From Pseudomonadota bacterium (GTDB taxonomy: Bacteria > Pseudomonadota > Alphaproteobacteria > Rhizobiales > Hyphomicrobiaceae): a stretch of DNA of 14,115 nucleotides. The stretch lies in the NCBI GenBank assembly GCA_003242645.1, contig QGVC01000052.1:1-14115 (forward strand), read 5' to 3'. A program made the translations under genes and the position numbers. Positions 7,460 through 14,115 of this stretch are shown piece by piece. Numbering within the stretch: the stretch's first letter is position 1; the number at the start of each line of letters is the position of its first letter. Below the pieces are notes generated by a model, which saw only the letters and a program-made list of their open reading frames with translations, was not told where the DNA came from and did not search any database.

Positions 7460-7469
7460 CCAACGTTGG
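7460..7469. repeat. 10-bp perfect palindrome upstream of dapA
   Basis: CCAACGTTGG lies 36 bp upstream of the dapA start, in the roughly 200-bp gap shared with the divergent lytic transglycosylase gene. A palindrome at this place could be an operator. It is short enough to occur by chance, and I recognise no matching regulator. Confidence 0.25.
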
Positions 7470-7635
7470 CATCAGCCCGGGCGTTCGTCCTTGAACACGA
7501 GGTGCGTGCTTGATACCGTTATTTTAGGTACCCACCCCGCACCTGCAGTGCCTTCGTTAAGGCTAGGAACATTAGGCGCTTCAAGGGGTGTTCGCAAGGT
7601 GAAGCTCCCGTTCATCTTAAGTGAGGGAGTTATAT

Positions 7636-9909
7636 GTGCCGGGAAATGGTACCCCCGGGGCCGATGACCGACAACCGACCACCAGCTTCAAGACGAGAGA
7701 CGATACGCACGTGCTAGTTCGCGCTCCCGCTTTCCGAGGTCTCCTCGCGGCATCTGCCTTCTCGATTCTGATCGCTGCGTGGCCTGCTCCTGCCGCTGGT
7801 CCGCAACTCGTTGCGGCGCCGTCGGCGGTTCCGGTCGTCAAGGCAAACGCTGCGCGGCTTCCTGCCAAGCCGCTGCTAACGCCAGATAGAGCCGCGCGCG
7901 AGTCCGATCACGTCACTCGCTTCGACAAGGCCATTGCGCCTGCCCGCGAGCATCCCCTGAGCGAAGAGGACGCAAAGCGTATTACCGATGCGATCAGCGC
8001 TTACTACGCCAGGGACGAGTCGCGGGGACGGGCACTGCAAAGAGAAATCACGGATCCGATCGGCCGCAAGCTGGTCGAGTGGTATCGGCTGCGCGCCGGG
8101 TTGGCGGATGCCTTCCAGATCCGCGCTTTCCTCGAGGCCAACCCTGCCTGGCCGGATCGCGAGCTTCTCAACCGGAAATTCGAGGAGCTGCTTTTTGCGC
8201 AAGGGGGAAGCGCAGCCGCGATCAAGAACGCCTTTTCAGAGCAAGAGCCAGCCACGGGCCTCGGCCTGGCAGCGCTTGCTTCCGCCTATCTCGTCGAGGG
8301 TGACACCAAGCGCGCGAAAGATCTCGCGTCACGCGCCTGGCGGGAGTTCGATATTCCCGCAGCATATGAACAGGGGTTTCTCGAACGATTTGGCAGTCTT
8401 CTAACGGAAGCGGACCACAAGTGGCGGTTTGACCGGCTGCTCATCGACGCTCCGCGCTGGTCAAGCCAACGAAAGGAAAGGGCCGCAGCTGCCAAGCGCA
8501 TCATCCCGCTGCTGAGCAAGTCCGAGCAGACGAAGGCCGAAGCGCGGCTGGCTGTGTTCCTGCGCCAGAAATCGGCAGCCAAGCTGATGGCGGCCCTGCC
8601 AGCAGATACCAAAGCCGACTGGGGACTTGCTTTCCAGAAAGCCGACCTGCTTCGCCGGCAGGGCAAGGACGAAGAGGCGTGGACCATCCTCCTCTCCGCG
8701 CCCACCGATCGCGAAGAGGCGGTCAACCCTGACGGGTGGTGGGCCTTGCGGCAGGCGGGGGCTTACGACGCCCTGCGTGCCGGCAATCCCAAAATGGCCT
8801 TCGAGCTTGTCCGCGAAGCCGGCCCTCTCAGCGTCAATGAGCGCAACCAGCAAACCTTTCTGGCCGGCTGGCTCGCTCTCCGGCACCTGAAGGACCCGCG
8901 CACGGCCTTGGCTTTCTTCGAAGCGAACGAGAAAAGTGCCGATGGCCCCTTGAGCCGGTCGAAGGCTCTCTACTGGCTCGGACGCACCCATGAGGCGCTG
9001 GGGAATCGGAGCAAAGCGCGGGAGCTGTACAAGCTCGCGGCTCTCTACAAGGACACGTTCCACGCCCATCTTGCCCGTGAGAAGCTAGGCAAGGACGCAC
9101 CGAGGCTCACCGTCACTCCGCCTAAGGCACCGACCGCCGAGCAGATCGACCGCTTCAACAACCTCGATGCGGTCCGCGCTGCGGTCATCGCCAAGAAGGC
9201 CGGGATCAACAACGTGTTGGTGCGCGCCTTCATCTCGGAGCTGCAGCGCTACTTCGAGACCGAGGCAGAGGTGGCGATGGTTGCTCATCTCGCCGAAGCA
9301 CTGGGTGACACGCAGATGGCGCTGCGCGTGGGGAAAGCCGCTGTGGCGCGGGGCATGAACCTTCTCTACTACTCCTACCCCATTCATGCCTTCCCGGCCT
9401 ATGACCCCCTCCGCACGCCTCCCGAGCCCGCGCTGCTTCTGGCCCTCGCCCGTCAGGAGAGCGAGTTCAATAGCGCCACTGTGTCGGGCGCCGGGGCGCG
9501 CGGCATCCTGCAGGTCATGCCTGGCACGGCCAAGCACATCTGCCGGAACTACCGGATCAAGTGCAATGTCAAACGCCTGATGAGCGACCCATCGTATAAC
9601 GCCATGCTGGCGAGCGCCTATGTGGGCGACCGAATGGACGACGTGTCGGGCAGTTATATCTTGACTCTGACGAGCTACAATGCCGGCCCCGGGCGCACGC
9701 GCCAGTGGGTGCGCGAGCTCGGCGACCCTCGCGATCCCAGCGTCGACCCGATCGACTGGATTTACCAGATCCCAATCGAGGAAACGCGCGACTACGTGCA
9801 AAAGGTGCTTTCGAATTTGCAGGTTTATCGGGCCCGGCTAGGAAATCACAACGGCTCCATTGGCGCGGATTTGGTCCGTGGCCGGCAGAAGCCAACTGCC
9901 GCACCGTAG
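7636..9909 (+). CDS. Exported soluble lytic murein transglycosylase, Slt type
   Basis: The enzyme cuts the MurNAc-GlcNAc bond of peptidoglycan, leaving 1,6-anhydro ends, in the periplasm. A hydrophobic signal segment (FRGLLAASAFSILIAAWPAPAAG) lies near the start. Residues of about 80-560 form a long alpha-helical repeat region like the ring domain of Slt70. The catalytic SLT domain covers about 595-735: ALARQESEFN with the catalytic E608, then GARGILQVMPGTA, LTSYNAGPGR and the PIEETRDYVQKVL segment. The length of 757 fits Slt70 with some extra. The start is uncertain: GTG at 7636 has GAGGGAG upstream. GTG at 7711 gives a textbook signal peptide of about 30 residues but a weak ribosome site, and GTG at 7621 is also open. 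The alpha/beta hydrolase gene follows by 43 bp. Confidence 0.92.
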   Translation: MPGNGTPGADDRQPTTSFKTRDDTHVLVRAPAFRGLLAASAFSILIAAWPAPAAGPQLVAAPSAVPVVKANAARLPAKPLLTPDRAARESDHVTRFDKAIAPAREHPLSEEDAKRITDAISAYYARDESRGRALQREITDPIGRKLVEWYRLRAGLADAFQIRAFLEANPAWPDRELLNRKFEELLFAQGGSAAAIKNAFSEQEPATGLGLAALASAYLVEGDTKRAKDLASRAWREFDIPAAYEQGFLERFGSLLTEADHKWRFDRLLIDAPRWSSQRKERAAAAKRIIPLLSKSEQTKAEARLAVFLRQKSAAKLMAALPADTKADWGLAFQKADLLRRQGKDEEAWTILLSAPTDREEAVNPDGWWALRQAGAYDALRAGNPKMAFELVREAGPLSVNERNQQTFLAGWLALRHLKDPRTALAFFEANEKSADGPLSRSKALYWLGRTHEALGNRSKARELYKLAALYKDTFHAHLAREKLGKDAPRLTVTPPKAPTAEQIDRFNNLDAVRAAVIAKKAGINNVLVRAFISELQRYFETEAEVAMVAHLAEALGDTQMALRVGKAAVARGMNLLYYSYPIHAFPAYDPLRTPPEPALLLALARQESEFNSATVSGAGARGILQVMPGTAKHICRNYRIKCNVKRLMSDPSYNAMLASAYVGDRMDDVSGSYILTLTSYNAGPGRTRQWVRELGDPRDPSVDPIDWIYQIPIEETRDYVQKVLSNLQVYRARLGNHNGSIGADLVRGRQKPTAAP

Positions 9910-9952
9910 GCCTTTCTTTATCGACATCAGCTCCCCCACGAGACAGCGCGTC

Positions 9953-10867
9953 ATGGAAAACGAACCCCAGCCCTGGCGGGACATCTTCTTCACCTCGTAT
10001 GATGGTCTAAGGCTTTATGCCCGCCACTATCCAGCGCCGGGCTCGCGTTTGAGACCTGTGCTGTGCCTGCCGGGGCTTACGCGCAACTCGCGCGACTTCC
10101 ACGATCTCGCGATGACTCTCTCGACCGGCGAAACGGCGCGCGATGTCTACGCCCTCGATTACCGCGGCCGGGGACGCTCCCAATATGATCGCGACTGGCG
10201 CAATTACACCATCGCCGTCGAGATGCTCGACGTGGAAGATCTCATCGTCCTGCTAGGTCTCGAGAAACCGACCATCATCGGCACCTCGCGCGGTGGGCTG
10301 ATCGCCATGGCGCTGGCCGCATCGCGGCCGAAAGCAATAGGAGCCGTCGTCCTCAACGATATCGGGCCTGTGATCGAGCGTGGCGGCCTGACGAGGATCG
10401 CAGGCTACGTGGGGAGTATGCCCCTCCCCTCGAATTGGGATGACGCCGCGAAATTGGTTGCGGAGCTCAACCGCCGGGCCTTCCCTGCCGTGCCGGAGGA
10501 GCAATGGGCAGAGGTGGCGCGGCAATGGTTCAATGACGAGAAAGGCTATCCGGCGCCCGGGTATGACCCCGCTCTGGCGAAAGCGTTCTCGGCCACGGAT
10601 GGGCCAATACCCCCGCTGTGGCCGCAGTTCACCGCCCTGACCCGCGTTCCCCTGCTCGTCCTCCGCGGTGAGCACTCGGACATCTTGAGCAAGACCACGG
10701 TGGACGAAATGTGCGCCCGCCATCCAAACTGCATTGCACTGACCGTCCCGGGCCAAGGTCACGCCCCTCTGCTCAAGGATGCTCCGACGATCTCTGCAAT
10801 CGCTCGCTTCCTCGCCGACGTGGACGCCGGTCGCCCGATTGCGCACGTTGTTGGCCGCGCAGCCTGA
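9953..10867 (+). CDS. Alpha/beta hydrolase
   Basis: A 304-residue alpha/beta-hydrolase fold enzyme, probably an esterase, lactonase or amidase. The triad is complete: nucleophile S112 in IGTSRGGLIA (G-x-S-x-G), acid D243 in LRGEHSDILS, and H270 in VPGQGHAPLL. The oxyanion region is LCLPGLTRNSRDF at about 37-49, and LDYRGRGRSQYD at 68-79 is the usual strand 4 turn. A cap region lies between about 140 and 225. No signal peptide is seen, so it is probably cytoplasmic. The frame is open upstream to 9860, but that overlaps the lytic transglycosylase end; I chose the ATG at 9953, close to the fold start, though its ribosome site (GAGAC) is weak. Its place 43 bp after the transglycosylase gene suggests co-transcription. 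The substrate is unknown. Confidence 0.9.
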   Translation: MENEPQPWRDIFFTSYDGLRLYARHYPAPGSRLRPVLCLPGLTRNSRDFHDLAMTLSTGETARDVYALDYRGRGRSQYDRDWRNYTIAVEMLDVEDLIVLLGLEKPTIIGTSRGGLIAMALAASRPKAIGAVVLNDIGPVIERGGLTRIAGYVGSMPLPSNWDDAAKLVAELNRRAFPAVPEEQWAEVARQWFNDEKGYPAPGYDPALAKAFSATDGPIPPLWPQFTALTRVPLLVLRGEHSDILSKTTVDEMCARHPNCIALTVPGQGHAPLLKDAPTISAIARFLADVDAGRPIAHVVGRAA

Positions 10868-10868
10868 G

Positions 10869-10929
10869 GCTCCGAGAGCCGAACTCGGAGCAACCAGCCG
10901 AATCGGGTACACTCGCTGCGAGTGATTCG
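10869..10929 (+). terminator. Two hairpins after the alpha/beta hydrolase gene, likely transcription end
   Basis: Just after the hydrolase stop, GCTCCGAG (10869-10876) pairs perfectly with CTCGGAGC (10884-10891) over a 7-base loop. A second structure follows: CGAATC (10899-10904) with GATTCG (10924-10929), enclosing ACTCG (10911-10915), a CTG loop and CGAGT (10919-10923). No T-run follows either, so this would be a stem-type or Rho-assisted end rather than a classical intrinsic terminator. Confidence 0.45.
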
Positions 10930-11004
10930 CTGTGGCGTCAGGATCGCGGCGTAGCGGTCGTACGCTGAGCAAATTTCGCAGGCGTCGAGAGAACGGGGCT
11001 GGTC

Positions 11005-11286
11005 ATGTCCGATAAGACTGTTCTTGCCGTGCCGGGAAGGAAGCTGTCAGTTCCTCGCTTGTTCAAGCGAACCCTGCAGGTCTCGATCGCTTCGCTCCTG
11101 ACAGCGGTGGTCGCGCTGACGTTCATCCTTGCAAACAACATGCTGCTTGGAGGCGGCGGACCGGCCAGGGCGCTCACGACGTGGCTAGCCTTCATCAAGC
11201 GGCCGGACATTCAGGCCACGATCGTGCTCACGGCGATCGTGACGGTGCTTTTCGTTTATTGGCAGCGCGACCGCGAGCGGAAGTAG
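11005..11286 (+). CDS. Small two-helix membrane protein, function unknown
   Basis: I recognise no named family. The 93 residues have a basic N-terminal part (PGRKLSVPRLFKR, residues 10-22), a first membrane helix at about 26-48, a GGGG turn, and a loop with RALTTWLAFIKRPDIQ. A second helix spans about 70-86, and the end is highly charged (WQRDRERK). Both ends carry many positive charges, which would place both in the cytoplasm by the positive-inside rule. Codon use and GC match the neighbours, and the hydrophobic pattern is too regular for a chance frame. The ATG has a weak GGGG-type site upstream. It lies 137 bp after the hydrolase, beyond the hairpins, so it probably has its own promoter, and it is convergent with the CAP gene. 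Confidence 0.75.
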   Translation: MSDKTVLAVPGRKLSVPRLFKRTLQVSIASLLTAVVALTFILANNMLLGGGGPARALTTWLAFIKRPDIQATIVLTAIVTVLFVYWQRDRERK

Positions 11287-11349
11287 TCCGCCGCGAGGAA
11301 CACTCAATCATTTGCTGCCCGTGCGAGTCATAGGCGCGTCGGGCGTTGC

Positions 11350-12045
11350 CTATGGCGCGGTTCCGGTTGATTGCTCGCCTTCGCGCACAAGCTCCACCTT
11401 CACGCCGGAATTTGTCCGCCGCAGAATGAATACGTCACCGTCCTGAGTCTGATATCGCGCCAGCACACTATTCGAGGATGGCTGTCGAAATACGATTTCG
11501 CCCGGAAGGCATTCCGTGTGCCGAGTTGTATAGCGCGGCTTGATCTCGTACGTCTCTCCAAGGAACTCGTAGGTGACGGTCTGGCCGGCAGCATTGTTGA
11601 TTCGGAATTGATAAGCGCGGCTGTAAGGCCGGCCGAACATCTGCACCGAGATGTAGCGCTCCTTCCCCGGCGTCTTGGCGACAGCGACGCCGATGTCGAC
11701 AGCATGCTTGTCGAGCATATTCCTGCGGTGGCTTGGCGAATTGAGCCAGCCTTGCACGGCCTCGCGTGCAAGCTGCCGGGTTTCAAATCCTCGGGTGTCC
11801 AGGTTTGAAGACAGGTTTTCAGATACAAAGCAGGCCTGGTAGCCGGCGGCCTCGGCGCGATCGGATGGCTGTCGGCCGTCCGCGGTGTGCGAGAACTCCG
11901 TCGACGTCGCGAGGAACCGCGCATAGCCGCGCGCCGCGGCTGTCAGCTTAGGTTCGGGCACCACCTCTCCAAGACCGTGCTGCTTGCGGACAGCATTCGT
12001 CATTTCGACGATGGCGATTTCCACCTGAGGGAGATCTGGCGTCAT
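11350..12045 (-). CDS. CAP-domain (SCP/PR-1, YkwD-like) protein with an unassigned C-terminal part
   Basis: The CAP domain covers about residues 7-140. It has EMTNAVRKQHGLGEV, H53 in FSHTADGR, E76 in VSENLSSN, and H106 in WLNSPSHRRNML, the usual cavity residues; VDIGVAVAK follows. Residues of about 140-231 (GRPYSRAYQFRINNAAGQ onward) look like a beta-rich addition that I cannot assign. Bacterial CAP proteins are mostly exported, but this frame has no signal peptide: the CAP fold starts at once, and an in-frame stop lies four codons upstream of the ATG. The ribosome site is weak. C72 is in the fold and C-terminal LPGEI is preceded by another cysteine. It is convergent with the 93-residue membrane protein and divergent from the six-helix protein. 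The biological role is unknown. Confidence 0.85.
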   Translation of the reverse strand: MTPDLPQVEIAIVEMTNAVRKQHGLGEVVPEPKLTAAARGYARFLATSTEFSHTADGRQPSDRAEAAGYQACFVSENLSSNLDTRGFETRQLAREAVQGWLNSPSHRRNMLDKHAVDIGVAVAKTPGKERYISVQMFGRPYSRAYQFRINNAAGQTVTYEFLGETYEIKPRYTTRHTECLPGEIVFRQPSSNSVLARYQTQDGDVFILRRTNSGVKVELVREGEQSTGTAP

Positions 12046-12206
12046 CGATGTTGCTCAAGCTCAGACGTCCGCGAACCGGATTGATAGGGAACAGAATTGC
12101 CCGCAGATGTCGAGGTGCCCTAAGCGGTTTGGCTCATGGGTCCGTGATCACAACTTCGCCCCAGATCATCGCGAAAGACAGCCGTCACATCTCAACGGTG
12201 GGGATC

Positions 12207-12782
12207 ATGCCGTCTCCCGTTCGCAGCATTGCTCCGCTGGTCGTTGCCGCGCTGATTTCCGGGTTTTTAAGCTTCGCGACCGAGGGTCTGCCGCGGTTGT
12301 CCCACAGCATCGAAATGCAGCTCACGGCGTACCTCATCAATCCGAAGCTGCTTCTGCCGGGAGTGTGGTTCGGCTTTGTGACGGGAGCGCTGGCATGGCG
12401 CTTTGGATCTCGCGGGTTGATCGGAGCGGCACTGGCGTTTGTTCTGACCTGGGTTGGCTGGCAGCTCGCGGTTCAAGCCGGCATCGCCACGTTCCATCAG
12501 GCGGGCGTCCTCACACCGGTCGAAACAAGTAGGATTGCCCTCGCCGGATTTGCCGGTGGTGCCGTGGGGGCGATCGTCACGTTCTTGGGTGTGCGTTTAG
12601 CGGTGCCAATGCCTCGGACAATGGTAGCCCTGGTAGCCACCGTCGTGACCGGTTCGGTATTCGGGCTGCTCCTGCCATGGTCCACGACGCGGCAAAGCGC
12701 GGGATTGCTGCTCTACGCTGCCTGGCAACCCGCCGTCGTGGCCGTCATGTCTTACTTCGCCGCACGGAAGCCTGCTCTATAG
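12207..12782 (+). CDS. Six-helix membrane protein, function unknown
   Basis: I do not recognise a family. The 191-residue protein has six probable membrane helices at about 8-25, 48-64, 70-91, 110-132, 139-157 and 165-186, with short loops and basic residues at several helix ends. The frame is open back to 12048, but residues encoded there are polar and not membrane-like; the ATG at 12207 is preceded by GGTGGGG and sits directly before the first helix. No catalytic or transport motif is visible. It is divergent from the CAP gene with 161 bp between the starts, and the GlsB/YeaQ-family gene follows after 95 bp on the same strand. Confidence 0.75.
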   Translation: MPSPVRSIAPLVVAALISGFLSFATEGLPRLSHSIEMQLTAYLINPKLLLPGVWFGFVTGALAWRFGSRGLIGAALAFVLTWVGWQLAVQAGIATFHQAGVLTPVETSRIALAGFAGGAVGAIVTFLGVRLAVPMPRTMVALVATVVTGSVFGLLLPWSTTRQSAGLLLYAAWQPAVVAVMSYFAARKPAL

Positions 12783-12817
12783 CGCGACTTATATTCATCC
12801 CGACGGGCTAGAAGCGG

Positions 12818-12842
12818 TGAACTTGTTGGGGCTTGAGGCGTT
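12818..12842 (+). promoter_or_regulatory. Possible EcfG-type (general stress response) promoter
   Basis: TGAAC at 12818-12822, then 16 bases, then CGTT at 12839-12842. The alphaproteobacterial EcfG (SigT/RpoE2) promoter is GGAAC, 16-17 bases, CGTT, so one base differs in the -35 element. It lies 35 bp upstream of the GTG of the GlsB/YeaQ/YmgE-family gene, a family often tied to stress. A match of this size can arise by chance. Confidence 0.3.
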
Positions 12843-12877
12843 CCTGGTGAACGCTCGTTTCAACAGGAGATGCCGCA

Positions 12878-13141
12878 GTGAGTATTCTGGCCTGGATTGT
12901 TGTCGGCCTAATCGCCGGCTGGATAGCCGAGCAAATTACCGGCAGGGAGCATGGACTGCTAACGAATCTGCTCGTCGGCATCATCGGAGCGTTCGTAGGC
13001 GGATTCCTGTTCAGCACGCTACTCGGCTTCGAGTACAGGGAAGGCTTCAACATCGCCTCGATCGTCGTTGCGACCGTTGGCGCTATCGTCTTCCTCTTCA
13101 TCCTGAGTTGGTTCAGGGGCGAGCAGCGCACGATCCGCTGA
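12878..13141 (+). CDS. GlsB/YeaQ/YmgE family stress-response membrane protein
   Basis: An 87-residue protein of the family once labelled transglycosylase-associated (PF04226). It has three membrane helices at about 3-20, 27-49 and 58-79, with the glycine-rich pattern WIVVGLIAGWIAEQITG and LLVGIIGAFVGGFLF that marks the family. Members are small inner-membrane proteins, often induced by stress; no enzyme activity is established, and the old name does not link it to the lytic transglycosylase in this window. The start is GTG with AGGAGA 8 bases upstream, a strong site that decides the start. It may be expressed from its own promoter (see the EcfG-like site) or with the six-helix gene upstream. 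Confidence 0.92.
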   Translation: MSILAWIVVGLIAGWIAEQITGREHGLLTNLLVGIIGAFVGGFLFSTLLGFEYREGFNIASIVVATVGAIVFLFILSWFRGEQRTIR

Positions 13142-13153
13142 CCCGCCCGAAAC

Positions 13154-14059
13154 TCAGTTTGCGCGGCGTTCCGGCAGGTTGAGGATCTGCCGGGCTTCCG
13201 CGGGGGTCGCGATCTTGCCGCCGAGGTTCTCTATGATGCGGACGGCTTTCTCAACGAGAGCCGCGTTGCTCGGCGCGAGCTGCCCCTTGGCGATGTGAAC
13301 CGTGTCCTCCATGCCGATGCGGCAATGGCCACCAAGGATGAAAGCCTGCGCCAGCATCGGGAACGCCATGCGACCTGCGCCGAACGCCGCCCACTCGCAA
13401 TCCATTGGCAGCAGCGACTTGGCGTAGCATAGCGATTCCGGCGTCGCCGCCATTCCGTACTTCACGCCGGTGACGATCTGGAATAACGCGGGGGTCCGCA
13501 GGGTCCCTTCAGCGAAGAGATCCCTCGAAAGCATGATGTCGCCGGTGTCGAACACCTCCAGCTCCGGCTTCACCCCGGCGGCGTAAATGCGCTCCGCCAT
13601 GATCCGAATATTGCGCGGCGAGTTGATCACGGCACCGCCGCCGAACCACATCGTGTTGAGATCAAGGCTGCACATCTCGGGTTTCAGCTCAACGATGTGC
13701 TGGGTGCGAATTTCCGGAGTCGTGAGCATCGTGCCCGGCGCAGCCTTGGCCGGCTCGTCATCGCTCGGGATGAAACGGCCGCCCGGACCCGTCGTCAGAT
13801 TGATGATGAGGTCGACGTCACTCGAGCGCAGCCGCTGAACCACCTCGCGATAGTATTCGAGCTTCATGCTGGGGCGCCCTGTTTCCGGCTCGCGCACATG
13901 GATGTGGCATATCGCGGCCCCCGCCTTTGCCGCAGCGATGCATTCGTTGGCGATCTCCTCCGGTGTGACCGGCAGGTTGGGGTTCTGCTCCCTGGTCGGA
14001 AAGTTACCCGTCACCGCGCAGGTCAGGATCGTCGGCTTCTGCGCGCTTCCTCCGGTCAT
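13154..14059 (-). CDS. BKACE family (beta-keto acid cleavage enzyme, DUF849)
   Basis: BKACE enzymes are zinc-dependent (beta/alpha)8 enzymes that react a beta-keto acid with acetyl-CoA, giving a CoA ester and acetoacetate. The founding member is 3-keto-5-aminohexanoate cleavage enzyme of lysine fermentation. Family marks: KPTILTCAVTGNFPTREQNP at residues 8-27, the zinc pair H52 and H54 in ICHIHVREPETGRPS, INLTTGPGGRFIP, and E251 in RIGMEDTVHI, which fits the third zinc ligand. The length of 301 is normal. I used the ATG at 14059, close to the conserved start; the frame stays open to the right edge with a TTG at 14104, so a longer start is possible. The physiological keto acid cannot be read here; no lysine-fermentation genes are adjacent. 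It is convergent with the GlsB-family gene, 12 bp between stops. Confidence 0.92.
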   Translation of the reverse strand: MTGGSAQKPTILTCAVTGNFPTREQNPNLPVTPEEIANECIAAAKAGAAICHIHVREPETGRPSMKLEYYREVVQRLRSSDVDLIINLTTGPGGRFIPSDDEPAKAAPGTMLTTPEIRTQHIVELKPEMCSLDLNTMWFGGGAVINSPRNIRIMAERIYAAGVKPELEVFDTGDIMLSRDLFAEGTLRTPALFQIVTGVKYGMAATPESLCYAKSLLPMDCEWAAFGAGRMAFPMLAQAFILGGHCRIGMEDTVHIAKGQLAPSNAALVEKAVRIIENLGGKIATPAEARQILNLPERRAN

Positions 14060-14115
14060 CTCGGCTTCACGCTTTGCTGCGGCCCAGTCCGGGACGCGTC
14101 TCAACAGCAGTGACC

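Noticed and set aside
7567..7590. GGAAC followed by GTT upstream of the lytic transglycosylase, like an EcfG promoter
   Set aside because: The spacing to TGTT is 18 bases, longer than the 16-17 of the consensus, and the -10 element lacks the C.
9085..9801. Open frame of 238 codons on the minus strand
   Set aside because: It is antisense to the SLT catalytic region of the lytic transglycosylase and rich in residues typical of a reverse-frame shadow.
10253..10972. Open frame of 239 codons on the minus strand
   Set aside because: It is antisense to the alpha/beta hydrolase, whose catalytic triad is complete.
1..14115. CRISPR arrays, insertion sequences, prophage genes, attachment sites
   Set aside because: No regularly spaced repeats, transposase or integrase motifs, or complete tRNA genes were seen, and no gene stands out in base composition by eye.

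Overview
The window looks like ordinary chromosomal DNA from a high-GC alphaproteobacterium, most likely of the order Hyphomicrobiales (Rhizobiales). This rests on the gene content and order (rpoZ next to a single long RelA/SpoT homologue, dapA followed by smpB, a family 5 uracil-DNA glycosylase, a DUF3775 protein) and on the dense coding with GTG starts and weak Shine-Dalgarno sites. The genus cannot be set from the sequence alone. No phage, insertion sequence, CRISPR array, rRNA or complete tRNA is visible.

Layout. (1) 1-2496, minus strand: folK, rpoZ and the first 442 codons of a bifunctional (p)ppGpp synthetase/hydrolase that runs off the left edge. (2) 2696-4603, plus strand: a NYN-domain (LabA/DUF88) putative RNase, a family 5 Fe-S uracil-DNA glycosylase 17 bp behind it, then a DUF3775 protein. 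(3) 4650-7424, minus strand: a tight run dapA, smpB, a GNAT acetyltransferase and a peroxiredoxin-fold protein without the catalytic cysteine (gaps of 24, 33 and 12 bp). (4) 7636-11286, plus strand: an exported Slt-type lytic transglycosylase divergent from dapA, an alpha/beta hydrolase, and a 93-residue two-helix membrane protein of unknown role. (5) 11350-12045, minus strand: a CAP-domain protein with an unassigned C-terminal part. (6) 12207-13141, plus strand: a six-helix membrane protein of unknown role and a GlsB/YeaQ/YmgE-family membrane protein with a possible general-stress promoter. (7) 13154-14059, minus strand: a BKACE (beta-keto acid cleavage) family enzyme at the right edge.

How the genes fit together. 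The left end pairs the maker/degrader of (p)ppGpp with the omega subunit, whose N-terminal MAR motif forms part of a (p)ppGpp-binding site on RNA polymerase in Escherichia coli. DapA supplies the diaminopimelate pathway that feeds peptidoglycan, and the divergent lytic transglycosylase cuts peptidoglycan. SmpB serves ribosome rescue. The NYN/UDG pair points to nucleic-acid maintenance. Several small proteins (DUF3775, the 93-residue protein, the six-helix protein, the CAP C-terminal part) have no known function.

I did not find a clear new multi-gene system. The best leads are the cysteine-less peroxiredoxin-like protein, the NYN-UDG pair, the start region of the lytic transglycosylase with a coupled leader frame, and the signal-less CAP protein.
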